DNA from: Weissella muntiaci
GTDB lineage: Bacteria > Bacillota > Bacilli > Lactobacillales > Lactobacillaceae
NCBI RefSeq assembly: GCF_008107635.1
Contig: NZ_SDGZ01000013.1
Coordinates: 1-64,000, forward strand
Length of the DNA: 64,000 nucleotides
Direction: 5' to 3'
Position 1 is the stretch's first letter. The number at the start of each line of letters is the position of its first letter. Made by a program: the position numbers and the translations under genes. This document shows, one piece after another, positions 46,167 through 54,267 of the stretch. The notes below the pieces were generated by a model, which was not told the origin of the DNA, searched no databases, and was given only the letters and a program-made list of their open reading frames with translations.

Positions 46167-47904
46167 TGAGTCCCACCTCCTCTAGATCAGCTTCCGAAAG
46201 TTGGCTTTGCATAATTGTGCGATAAGCCTGATTATCTTTCATCAGTTCGCGATGTGAACCGAGTCCAACAACCATACCATGTTCTAAAATCAAAATTTGA
46301 TCAGCATCCATTACTGTTGCAACCCGCTGAGCCACGATAACTTTGATTGCAGATTTCAAGCGTGATTCCTGCTTAATCGACTGCCGGAGCAGTGCATCTG
46401 TCTTAAAGTCCAAGGCTGAGAATGAATCGTCAAAAATATAAACTGCGGCATCTTTAATCAACGTTCTGGCAATTGCAATTCTTTGTCGTTGACCGCCGGA
46501 GAAATTGACCCCGTCCTGTTCGACATTCATATCTAGCCCACCTTGCTCACGAACGAAGTCTGCTGCTTGAGCAATTGTTAACGCATCCCAAATCATTTGA
46601 TCAGTCGCCTCAGGGCGACCGAAAAGCATGTTTGATCGAACTGTTCCAGAAAAAAGAACTGCGCTCTGTTGCGTAATTGCCACAAGATCATGTACCTCTG
46701 CCTGTCGCAATTGTTTAACATTTGTACCGTTTAAAATAACCGAACCAATTGTTGGATCAATCAAACGCGGAATTAAGTTGATTAATGTCGACTTACCAGC
46801 TCCGGTGCCCCCAATAATTGCTAAGGTTTGCCCACTGGTTACATGCAAATTGATTGAATCTAATGCAGGACGCTTTGCTTCAGCAAATTGATAAGTCACA
46901 TTATTAAAGTCCAAGCTAACCTCGGCTGTCGTCAACTCTTCAGCCACTGCTGGATCGGTAATCTGATCCGTGGTATTAAGAATTTCACTAACCCGCCCCG
47001 CCGAAGCCTGCGCCCTTGGGATCATTACCATTACCATTGAAAGTTGCATAAAACTCATCAAAATTTGAGTTGCATATGTTAAAAATGCAACCAAATTACC
47101 GACAGGCATCATTTGTGCACCAATCAGCTTCGCTCCGAACCAAACAATTCCAATATTAGTAAACGATAAAATCACCGTCATAATTGGCAGGAGCATTGCA
47201 ACTGTTGTAAAAACCACTTGCGCATTATGCGTCAAATCACGATTGGCATCATCAAATTTCGTAATCTCATAATCATCACGATTAAAAGCACGAATCACCC
47301 GAACACCTGTCAATCCCTGTTGAAAGAGTAAGTTAATTCGATCAACTTTCTCCTGCATAACCTTGAAACGTGGGATTGAGATACGCATGTTAATAAGCGT
47401 CACAACTGCTAAAATTGGCAAAGCAATTGCAAATACCAAGGTTAACCGTCCATCCAGACGCCAAGCCATAATGAACGCGCCAATGAAAAGCAAAGGTGAC
47501 ATCATCATCATTCGTAACGCGGTTTGAAAAACATTCTGCAACTGTGTAACATCATTAGTCGTTCGCGTAATCAAGGTTGCGTTTCCAAATTTTGCGACGT
47601 TATCAGTATCCATATAGGACACCTTATTGAAGAGTGCCTGTCGTAGGCGCATCCCCAGTCTTTGGCTCTGGCTTGAAGCGAAGTATACGTTTAAAATTGC
47701 CCCCAACCAACCGGTAATTGCAATTGCCAACATGATCCCACCCATTTGCCAAATATATGGGAGATTCTCTTTTGCAATTCCCTCATTAATGATTTTTGCC
47801 GTCAAAGTCGGTAGCGATAAATCGGCCACCACCTGCACTAACAAGAAAAACATTGCAAACAAAACTGGTCCTAATTGCAAATATTTACGTCCAATTTTAA
47901 TCAT
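46159..47904 (-). CDS. ABC exporter half (type IV), degenerate-site subunit, LmrC/EfrA-like
   Basis: The 581-residue protein has six transmembrane segments and an ATPase domain with GGTGAGKSTLINLI and NFSGGQRQRIAIARTL. Walker B reads VYIFDDSFSALD: aspartate replaces the catalytic glutamate. That is the mark of the inactive-site partner in heterodimeric exporters. The gene precedes and overlaps its partner. Confidence 0.9.
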   Translation of the reverse strand: MIKIGRKYLQLGPVLFAMFFLLVQVVADLSLPTLTAKIINEGIAKENLPYIWQMGGIMLAIAITGWLGAILNVYFASSQSQRLGMRLRQALFNKVSYMDTDNVAKFGNATLITRTTNDVTQLQNVFQTALRMMMMSPLLFIGAFIMAWRLDGRLTLVFAIALPILAVVTLINMRISIPRFKVMQEKVDRINLLFQQGLTGVRVIRAFNRDDYEITKFDDANRDLTHNAQVVFTTVAMLLPIMTVILSFTNIGIVWFGAKLIGAQMMPVGNLVAFLTYATQILMSFMQLSMVMVMIPRAQASAGRVSEILNTTDQITDPAVAEELTTAEVSLDFNNVTYQFAEAKRPALDSINLHVTSGQTLAIIGGTGAGKSTLINLIPRLIDPTIGSVILNGTNVKQLRQAEVHDLVAITQQSAVLFSGTVRSNMLFGRPEATDQMIWDALTIAQAADFVREQGGLDMNVEQDGVNFSGGQRQRIAIARTLIKDAAVYIFDDSFSALDFKTDALLRQSIKQESRLKSAIKVIVAQRVATVMDADQILILEHGMVVGLGSHRELMKDNQAYRTIMQSQLSEADLEEVGLNA

Positions 47905-47953
47905 CTAAAGACTGCACCATACTCTCTCTGCTCAACATAGAACAGTATCTAAA

Positions 47954-48001
47954 AACCCCAGAAAAGCTCCAGCCTACTAGCTGGCTTATCTGGGGTTTTA
48001 C
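47954..48001 (-). terminator. Terminator after the PanT-like gene
   Basis: AAACCCCAGA pairs with TCTGGGGTTT, with an inner imperfect hairpin, and a T-run on the minus strand. It starts 11 bases after the stop. Confidence 0.85.
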
Positions 48002-48011
48002 TATTACGTTA

Positions 48012-48629
48012 TTATTTCATATTACGGCGATAAAATGTTAATACTGGCAAGCCAATTAAGGGCACCAGGATTGCACCTACAATCATCTCAAAGACACCAT
48101 TTACACCGGCCAATGACACGATCAACCAAGTGGCTAGTCCAGATTGAGGTATCCCAGTGAAAGTTGTATGCATTACTTTGAATCCAATCCACGTTGACAG
48201 TAAAACAAAAAAGGTATTAATAAAAGCCGATAAAGCCCCAAACAAAATCAGCCAACTAGCTTGCCCTTTGACTGCCTTATGCTTAATTAATAAGTAAAGG
48301 TAGCCGATTACAAGCCCAACCAACATTCTTGGCACAATCGCCGTAATTGGGTTGCGGAAGATCAATCCGCCAATCGTAGCACTTAGTGGACCCGTCCAGG
48401 CCATCCAAAGTGAATAGGCCCCCCAAACAAAGCCTAGCCAAGCACCTGTTTTCGGTCCTAAAATCATTGCCCCAATTGCTACAGTAAAGGTGATAATTGT
48501 AACCGAAACACCAGAAAAGTTGAATAAAATGGTTCCTAATCCCGGAATTATCGATTGCAATAAAATAATTGCAGTGAATAATGCCGTTAAAACTAATTTC
48601 CGGCTATTATTCAAACGATTGTTCTGCAT
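48012..48629 (-). CDS. panT: ECF transporter S component, PanT-like
   Basis: The 205-residue protein has six helices and belongs to the S components of ECF vitamin transporters. The block [17 protein letters not shown] and the following [20 protein letters not shown] resemble pantothenate-binding PanT proteins. The specificity is therefore likely, not certain. A shared ECF module elsewhere must power it. It lies 61 bases after a GHMP kinase gene. Confidence 0.65.
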   Translation of the reverse strand: MQNNRLNNSRKLVLTALFTAIILLQSIIPGLGTILFNFSGVSVTIITFTVAIGAMILGPKTGAWLGFVWGAYSLWMAWTGPLSATIGGLIFRNPITAIVPRMLVGLVIGYLYLLIKHKAVKGQASWLILFGALSAFINTFFVLLSTWIGFKVMHTTFTGIPQSGLATWLIVSLAGVNGVFEMIVGAILVPLIGLPVLTFYRRNMK

Positions 48630-48690
48630 GACACTGCTCTCCTGTTAAATATTACATATTCAAATTAAATCGCACCTTATTTTTTGTAAG

Positions 48691-49524
48691 CTACTCTATT
48701 ATTATCCCCTCTTTTGCTAATTCAAGCAACTCAAATCGCCCTCGTAAATCTTTTGCATAAGCTAAAACATCTAGCAAATCCTGACTTTGCTCTCTTGCAA
48801 CTAAGGTCATAATCATACCATTTGCAAAGACCGTCCCGTAGACATCCAATGCATTTGCTGCTTGCCGAATACGCGTCAATTCCAGTGATGGTTCGCGCCC
48901 CAATAAATCACGCTCCAACAACCGACCAGCCAACTGGGTCTGCTGATTCTGCCAAGCTGCAATCAACATATTACCGGCGGCACCATACTGTTCCGCGACC
49001 GTCCTGCTGACCATTGTCTCATTTGCTGTGGTCCCGGCTTCTTTTTCAGCTGGATAGTACAATAACACTTGATAGTCCGGCGTTGCTAACCCGCTCGCAA
49101 AAACCTCATCATCTTCAAAAAAACTTGTTGTTACACCACCCAAGAGAGCCGCGGTTGCTTGATTCCCACTACCGAAGGTTCTTGCAGCTAAAGTAATTTC
49201 GGTATACAGATCTAGCTCTGCCTTCCCAACAAGCCGGGCTAATTCCATTCCAGCAACTAATGCCGCCACCGTTTCACCTAGATTTGCATCTAACTTGGAT
49301 CTGATCTTCAAATGGTGCGGTTGTAACCCGTGCGCCAATTTTGTTGCTACTGCAACAACATAGTTGCTTTCATCATTTTGTCTAAATGCAAGGCTATCAC
49401 TCTCAACAAGCCAATGTTCTTGTGCCTCTAACACTTCTACTTCAAAATATTTATTGATTGCTAAACCCAGCGAATTATGCCCAGGGCCGAATCCACCCAA
49501 GGTTCCTGGAATCTTTATTTGCAT
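48691..49524 (-). CDS. GHMP-superfamily kinase, divergent homoserine-kinase-like protein
   Basis: The protein has 277 residues. The start IKIPGTLGGFGPGHNSLGLA matches motif 1 of homoserine kinases. The usual ATP loop Gly-Leu-Gly-Ser-Ser-Ala-Ala is replaced by TFGSGNQATAALLGG. The C-terminal motif 3 is hard to find (VFANGMIMTLVA). No threonine pathway gene is nearby. It could be a homoserine kinase that has drifted or a kinase for another small alcohol, perhaps a vitamin precursor given the adjacent PanT-like gene. The function is uncertain. Confidence 0.6.
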   Translation of the reverse strand: MQIKIPGTLGGFGPGHNSLGLAINKYFEVEVLEAQEHWLVESDSLAFRQNDESNYVVAVATKLAHGLQPHHLKIRSKLDANLGETVAALVAGMELARLVGKAELDLYTEITLAARTFGSGNQATAALLGGVTTSFFEDDEVFASGLATPDYQVLLYYPAEKEAGTTANETMVSRTVAEQYGAAGNMLIAAWQNQQTQLAGRLLERDLLGREPSLELTRIRQAANALDVYGTVFANGMIMTLVAREQSQDLLDVLAYAKDLRGRFELLELAKEGIIIE

Positions 49525-49640
49525 GTTATCCTGCTCCCCTAATTAAAAACTCAGACTAAAATAATAGCTCTATTATAGCATGTTACAAAAGCTCCATAGT
49601 ACACGGCTTGTTTGCTTATAATCAACGGATAACCCAACAA

Positions 49641-49686
49641 AAAAAGATGAATCACTGCCCAAAGATTAGGAGTGATTCATCTTTTT
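49641..49686 (-). terminator. Terminator of nox
   Basis: AAAAAGATGAATCACT pairs with AGTGATTCATCTTTTT, with T-tracts on both sides. It lies about 20 bases after the nox stop. Confidence 0.9.
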
Positions 49687-49705
49687 ATTTATCCAATAAT
49701 CAAGC

Positions 49706-51037
49706 TTAGTTAGCAGCTGCAGCCATTGCTACGGCACCAATGTAATTAACTGGTTGGTCAAAGTTTGGTTGGAAGAAGAAGTCTGCGAATGCCAACTCAT
49801 CAACCGTCATACCAGCTTGAATAGCCAAAGAAACTACATTTGCGGCTTGTGTAATATCGTGGCGTGACATGAAGGCCGCACCCAATACCTTGCGACTTTG
49901 CTTATCCCAAGTCAAACCAACTAACACCTTTTCATTTGTCAACATGAACTCGGCACGATAGTTTTCTTCAATCACTGTCTGCTCAACCTCAATACCACGC
50001 TTAGCAGCTGTAACTGGGTTCAAGCCCGTTGCGGCCATTGCTGTTTCAAATAATTCAACAGCTGAAGTTGATTGAGTTCCCATGTAGGCAACATTCTTAC
50101 CATCGATATTCTTACCAACAAGCAATCCTTGACGAACTGCATTGGTAGCCAATGGAATATAATCATTGGCTTGTGTTGGGTTGTAGAAAATCGTACTTGC
50201 ATCACCAGCAGCGAAAACACCTGGGACAGATGATTCCATATACTTGTCAGTGATAATTGCACCATTCTTAAGCATATCAACTTGACCCTCAAACAAGGTC
50301 GTATTAGGACGGAAGCCAATTCCAAGAACTGCAATGTCAGCTTCATACTCACCCTTGGTGGTCTTAACAATGATTCCATTGTCAGTATCCTCAAAGCCAG
50401 TAATGAACTGATCAAGTTCTAGACGAACACCATGTTCTTGGTACTTCGCCTCGATTCGATCTGTGAATTCAGCCGTGAAATTATTTGCCAATACACGATC
50501 GGCACCGTCAACCAAAACAACTTCTTTGTTTGACAAAGCAAATTGTTCAGCGATTTCTGCTCCGATGTAACCAGCACCGATAACAACAACTCGCTTAACG
50601 TCGTTTGCAATTTCCTTAAGACGGTTTGCATCGTCCCAATTCTTCGCATAGTAAACCTTATCGCTATCCAAACCTGGAAGGTCAGGAATAACTGCAGCCG
50701 ATCCAGTTGCAACCACCAACTTATCAAACTGCTCTGTCGTCTCTTCACCAGAAATAACATTCTTGTAAGTCAACGTCTTAGTTGCCAAGTCAGCAACTGT
50801 TACTTCATGGCGCATCTTCATGTCGATACCTTGTTGTACCAACGACTCAGGTGACTCATAAAACATGTTCTGTGGGTCATTTACATTGTTACCAACCCAT
50901 AGAGCAATACCACAGGACAAGAATGATACTGTATCGTTCTTCTCAAAGACCGTTACATCATAATCAGGGTGCTCACCCTTGATTGACTTAGCGGCAAAAA
51001 CACCTGCGTGTGTTGATCCAATAATTCCAACCTTCAT
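49706..51037 (-). CDS. nox: NADH oxidase (probably water-forming), FAD-dependent
   Basis: The protein has about 443 residues. The FAD-binding start is VGIIGSTHAGVFAAKSI. The redox cysteine is in SFLSCGIALWVG near residue 42, the NADH site is VVIGAGYIGAEIAEQF, and the second FAD motif is GVFAAGDAS. The single active cysteine is typical of four-electron NADH oxidases, which regenerate NAD+ with oxygen in heterofermenters. CoA-disulfide reductases are close relatives. ATG 51037 has GGAGG seven bases upstream. The promoter holds an FNR-type box. Confidence 0.9.
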   Translation of the reverse strand: MKVGIIGSTHAGVFAAKSIKGEHPDYDVTVFEKNDTVSFLSCGIALWVGNNVNDPQNMFYESPESLVQQGIDMKMRHEVTVADLATKTLTYKNVISGEETTEQFDKLVVATGSAAVIPDLPGLDSDKVYYAKNWDDANRLKEIANDVKRVVVIGAGYIGAEIAEQFALSNKEVVLVDGADRVLANNFTAEFTDRIEAKYQEHGVRLELDQFITGFEDTDNGIIVKTTKGEYEADIAVLGIGFRPNTTLFEGQVDMLKNGAIITDKYMESSVPGVFAAGDASTIFYNPTQANDYIPLATNAVRQGLLVGKNIDGKNVAYMGTQSTSAVELFETAMAATGLNPVTAAKRGIEVEQTVIEENYRAEFMLTNEKVLVGLTWDKQSRKVLGAAFMSRHDITQAANVVSLAIQAGMTVDELAFADFFFQPNFDQPVNYIGAVAMAAAAN

Positions 51038-51087
51038 GACAATGCCTCCATTTAGCAATTTGAACTTTCTTTTCTCTTAGCGCTATA

Positions 51088-51134
51088 TCTATATTCTAAG
51101 TGTACGTTTTCACAAAGTAATTGATTTAAGTCAA
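51088..51134 (-). promoter_or_regulatory. nox promoter with FNR-type box
   Basis: TTGATTTAAGTCAA (51121-51134) is an inverted repeat one base off the FNR consensus TTGAT-N4-ATCAA. Downstream on the minus strand are TTGTGA and TATAGA (51093-51088) spaced by about 16 bases. The box centre is about 46 bases before the predicted start site, a place for an activator. TTTGTGAA also resembles half of a Rex site. Confidence 0.55.
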
Positions 51135-51302
51135 TTATTTTTAAAAACGCATAATTATGTCCAATTATATTTATCCAGCATATTCTCAAAATGTTTTGTT
51201 AGATTAATCCCTTATTTGATGAAATTCAGATTCTAATATTTGTTATTAATTTGATAACGATTGTCTTACCAGACTTTTCAACAGCGATTTGACCGAAAGT
51301 TC

Positions 51303-51340
51303 AAAAAAATAAAAGAACGCCTAGAGCTAATCTAAGCGTT
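51303..51340 (-). terminator. Terminator of the Crp/Fnr-type regulator gene
   Basis: AACGCTTAGA pairs with TCTAGGCGTT (one wobble) on the minus strand, followed by a T-rich tract of about 12 bases. The 51140-51300 stretch between it and the nox promoter is AT-rich with nothing else visible. Confidence 0.8.
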
Positions 51341-51373
51341 AAAACACTAGTTCAATAATCAACATAAACCCAA

Positions 51374-52024
51374 CTATAAATACAAGGTAATTTGTCCACG
51401 AGCCCCACGTTTTAATCGACCGTCCCGCTCAAGTTTGGCGAAACGGCGACTCAATGTCTCTGGTACAGTACCTAGGTAAGCTGCCAAATCTTTCTTTGAA
51501 ATCGGCAACGTAAAATTGTTTTTCCCCAATTGTTGAGCAATATCTAATAGATAGTTCCAAAGGCGATCTTCAACGTTCTCAGCTAGCAGCCATGTTCGCT
51601 GTTTACTAAGTCGAATTAACTTCTGCGCCATACTAATACTTAACTGCCTGCTTAATTGCGGATAAACATCTAATAGCACCATTAAATCATCGCGAGCAAT
51701 CTTTAACACAATACTATCAGTTGTTGCAACTAACATATTATCAACAATCGTTTGCGTTAATACCGCCTCTTCGCCTTCGACATCGCCAGCCCTCAGAAAG
51801 TAGATAGGTTGTTCACGCCCTGAACTAGTTATTTCAACTACCTTCAACTCGCCCTTCACAACCAACGTCAGCACGGGAAAGTTAGTCGCTAAATTAGTAA
51901 CACGAGTTCCACGGTCAATATAGGCATAGCTTGCCACGTTTGCAACTGCCAACCGGCCTAATTCATTTAGCCCATCAAACAACGAAAACTGTTCAAGTTG
52001 GGTCATTTTGTTTTGGTCTAACAT
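51374..52024 (-). CDS. Crp/Fnr family transcriptional regulator without cysteines
   Basis: The protein has about 216 residues. The N-terminal cyclic-nucleotide-like barrel (FPVLTLVVKGELKVVEI, YFLRAGDVEGEEAVL) is followed by a dimer helix. A winged helix comes last, with SKKDLAAYLGTVPETLSRRFAKLE. The recognition helix keeps Glu-x-x-Ser-Arg, which in FNR reads TTGAT. No cysteine is present, so neither an iron-sulfur cluster nor a disulfide switch is possible. It lies directly upstream of nox, whose promoter has a fitting box. ATG 52024 has GGAG seven bases upstream. Confidence 0.85.
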   Translation of the reverse strand: MLDQNKMTQLEQFSLFDGLNELGRLAVANVASYAYIDRGTRVTNLATNFPVLTLVVKGELKVVEITSSGREQPIYFLRAGDVEGEEAVLTQTIVDNMLVATTDSIVLKIARDDLMVLLDVYPQLSRQLSISMAQKLIRLSKQRTWLLAENVEDRLWNYLLDIAQQLGKNNFTLPISKKDLAAYLGTVPETLSRRFAKLERDGRLKRGARGQITLYL

Positions 52025-52102
52025 TGCGTACTCCTCTCCCACACTTTATTTTAGCACTTCCATTCAGAATTTGTTGTCATCGCGCCTTGATCTTGTTGTA
52101 TA

Positions 52103-52140
52103 CAAAAACGCATAACACTCTAGTTTGAATGTTATGCGTT
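52103..52140 (-). terminator. Terminator of ndk
   Basis: AACGCATAACA pairs with TGTTATGCGTT around a 12-base loop, with five T on the minus strand. Confidence 0.85.
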
Positions 52141-52167
52141 AGTTTTCCTTGTTGCACCTGATTGGTA

Positions 52168-52590
52168 CTAATCAAGATTACCGAACCAGACTTTAATTTC
52201 CTTCTCTGCATTCGTAACACAATCTGAACTGTGCACGACATTCTCGATCCCATCTCCAGTAACTTCGGCACCAAAATCTCCTCGAATTGTACCTGGTAAC
52301 GCCTCAGTTGGATTGGTAACACCGGCCATCGTTCGAAAAGCTTGTATCACGTTGACGCCTGAAACAACCATGGCCACCAAGGGCGTCCGCTCCATATATT
52401 CAACCAGTGCTGGGAAGTATGGCTTATCGACTTTATCAGCATAATGTTGTGCCAACTGCTCATCAGTGGCTTGAATCATCTGTAACGCTTCAAGCTTATA
52501 CCCACGTCGCTCAATTCGATTGATCACAGCGCCAATATGGCCATGTTCCACGCCGTCGGGTTTAACTAATATCAATGTCCGTTCTAGCAT
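52168..52590 (-). CDS. ndk: Nucleoside diphosphate kinase
   Basis: The protein has about 140 residues. LERTLILVKPDGVEHGHIG is the N-terminal signature, RGDFGAEV the phosphate loop, and the phosphorylated histidine is in NVVHSSD. It balances nucleoside triphosphates. ATG 52590 (MLERTLILVKPD) is chosen over an in-frame start 57 bases earlier that runs into the cre palindrome. Twin cre-like sites lie just upstream. Confidence 0.95.
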   Translation of the reverse strand: MLERTLILVKPDGVEHGHIGAVINRIERRGYKLEALQMIQATDEQLAQHYADKVDKPYFPALVEYMERTPLVAMVVSGVNVIQAFRTMAGVTNPTEALPGTIRGDFGAEVTGDGIENVVHSSDCVTNAEKEIKVWFGNLD

Positions 52591-52610
52591 AATAATCACC
52601 TTTAATGAAA

Positions 52611-52646
52611 TGAAATCGTTTACAATATTAATTGTAAACGATTTCA
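52611..52646. promoter_or_regulatory. Twin cre-like sites in inverted array upstream of ndk
   Basis: TGAAATCGTTTACA (52611-52624) and its exact reverse complement TGTAAACGATTTCA (52633-52646) each match the CcpA cre consensus in 13 of 14 bases. Together they form a perfect 14-bp-arm palindrome with a short AT centre. They lie 21-56 bases before the ndk start. As RNA the palindrome would fold as a hairpin, possibly a terminator for the upstream gene, but no T-run follows. Confidence 0.6.
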
Positions 52647-52664
52647 CGAGCGATTACTAGCACT

Positions 52665-53471
52665 TTACTTACGCCCGAACAATCCTCTGAAAAAGCGTCC
52701 CAATGCTGAACCTTCTTTTCCTTTTTGAGGCTGTCTCTGTCGTGAGCGCTCCATTCTTTCTTCTTGCATGTTATGATTCTCACGCCGCGCCTGTCGTGCA
52801 ACCACTCGTGCAGCTGCGATCTCCTCTTCATCGACAACTGGTTCCACAGTTGTCTCGGCATCATCAGCACCTCCAACTAAGGTTGGTTGCGAGGCCTGAC
52901 TGACATAGGCGGCAATGATTTCGTCGGTTAAGATTGGTACGGTTGTCGTTTCAGTCGTTACCCCAACCGTAATATCACCAACTGCCTGTTCTGAAGTTAC
53001 GGGGTTTGTCGCAATCACATGCAGCATACTGGCAGTCACATGCTCTGGAACTTCAATTTCAAAGTCATTATGCCGATCTGTTGTAATATAAATAGGCTCT
53101 TTTTGCTCGGCAATCCATAGGACTACCTCCAAATTAGCCTGATTTACACTTCCCTCGAGGAAGCGTCGACCACCACGCGTCGCCAAAACACCGGTTACAA
53201 CGGGTGCTGGTGCCTTAATCACAGCCTCAACGATTGTCAAAGAATCGCTATTCTCTGGTAGAACTGCTGTAATCTTTGCAACGCCTTCAGTTACATGCGC
53301 CGGTACCGGTACCAAAAAATCACCTGTTACATCAACATTAACATTAATTTTTTGGTCATTTGGCAAAGTCACCCTGACAATTGCGTGATAAGGTGTAACG
53401 TGGCCTAAAATTGTCGTCCCACGACTATTTGTTAACGCTGATGCCACAAGGGCGATATTTTCATTACTCAT
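52665..53471 (-). CDS. Uncharacterised protein with two Ig-like beta modules and a basic tail
   Basis: The protein has 268 residues and is not one I recognise by name. Two related beta modules lie at about residues 18-76 and 98-160. They share a late DF-V-VPAHV / FEIEVPEHV segment. An acidic stretch (VEPVVDEEEIAAARV) follows, then an Arg/Gln-rich segment and a C terminus ALGRFFRGLFGRK that could bind a membrane or nucleic acid. There is no signal peptide. Ig-like repeats are usually extracellular, so a cytoplasmic one is odd. GGAG lies seven bases before the ATG. Confidence 0.7.
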   Translation of the reverse strand: MSNENIALVASALTNSRGTTILGHVTPYHAIVRVTLPNDQKINVNVDVTGDFLVPVPAHVTEGVAKITAVLPENSDSLTIVEAVIKAPAPVVTGVLATRGGRRFLEGSVNQANLEVVLWIAEQKEPIYITTDRHNDFEIEVPEHVTASMLHVIATNPVTSEQAVGDITVGVTTETTTVPILTDEIIAAYVSQASQPTLVGGADDAETTVEPVVDEEEIAAARVVARQARRENHNMQEERMERSRQRQPQKGKEGSALGRFFRGLFGRK

Positions 53472-53517
53472 ACGCGGTCTCCATCCATTTTCTACTTACT
53501 TCATTGTAGCTTTTATG

Positions 53518-53556
53518 CAAAAAAAATTCTAATCAAGCATGTGCCGATTAGAATTT
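53518..53556 (-). terminator. Terminator of the MacB-type ABC operon
   Basis: AAATTCTAATC pairs with GATTAGAATTT, followed by eight T on the minus strand. It lies about 25 bases after the ATPase stop. Confidence 0.88.
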
Positions 53557-53578
53557 CCATTACATCTTTTAAATAAAC

Positions 53579-54253
53579 TTATGACTTTGTTGCCGTTAAT
53601 TGTGTGAACTGATGATCCTTCAACAACACCTGTTCATCTGCCATCTTAGCAAGCTCCCGATCATGAGTGATTAGAATAACTGTCTTACCATGTTCGTGCG
53701 CTAGCGCTTCAAATAGCTCAATAATCTTAATCGAATTGTCGTGATCCAAATTACCTGTTGCCTCATCAGCCAGCACAATCGGTGCATCAACCACTAGCGA
53801 ACGAGCAATTGCAACACGTTGCTGTTCTCCACCGGAAAGTTTTTGAACATTTTTAACTGCTTTTGTTCGATCTATTCCAACTTGAGCTAATGATGCAAAA
53901 ATAAATTCTTTATCACCGGCATGTTCAGATTTTGTAATTTCCAGAGCCGTTGCAACATTTTGAAAAGCAGTCATCGCACTTAATAGATTATATGATTGAA
54001 AGATTGTTGAAACCCTTGTCCGTCGATAGTTAGTTAAACCCATTTGCTTCAACGACTTGCCGTCGATGCTTATGTCGCCTGCTGCTGGCATGTCTAGTCC
54101 AGCGAGGAACGATAACAAAGTTGTTTTACCTGACCCTGACTCACCAACAATTGCGTAAAACTTACCATTATCAAAGGTTAAATTTACATCTTTGTATAGC
54201 GCTTCATCAGGAGTTGTGTACCAGTGGCTTAAATTTTCTACAGCTAATGTCAT
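53579..54253 (-). CDS. ABC transporter ATP-binding protein, MacB/LolD type
   Basis: The 224-residue ATPase has Walker A GESGSGKTTLLSFL, signature KLSGGEQQRVAIARSL and Walker B PIVLADEATGNLD. The last of these is the mark of the MacB/LolD/FtsE branch. It pairs with the FtsX-type permease encoded 14 bases upstream. The substrate is unknown; relatives export peptides or sense antimicrobials. Confidence 0.9.
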   Translation of the reverse strand: MTLAVENLSHWYTTPDEALYKDVNLTFDNGKFYAIVGESGSGKTTLLSFLAGLDMPAAGDISIDGKSLKQMGLTNYRRTRVSTIFQSYNLLSAMTAFQNVATALEITKSEHAGDKEFIFASLAQVGIDRTKAVKNVQKLSGGEQQRVAIARSLVVDAPIVLADEATGNLDHDNSIKIIELFEALAHEHGKTVILITHDRELAKMADEQVLLKDHQFTQLTATKS

Positions 54254-54267
54254 TTATCAGCTCCTCC

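Noticed and set aside
46159-47904. Loss of the catalytic glutamate in the ABC exporter as a disabling mutation
   Set aside because: The Asp-Asp Walker B is normal for the degenerate-site half of heterodimeric exporters.
47925-47940. Shared ATGTTGAGCAGA between the 47.9 kb gap and the 36 kb small RNA region as a repeat
   Set aside because: Only 12 bases match, flanks differ, and such a match can occur by chance in a 64 kb window.
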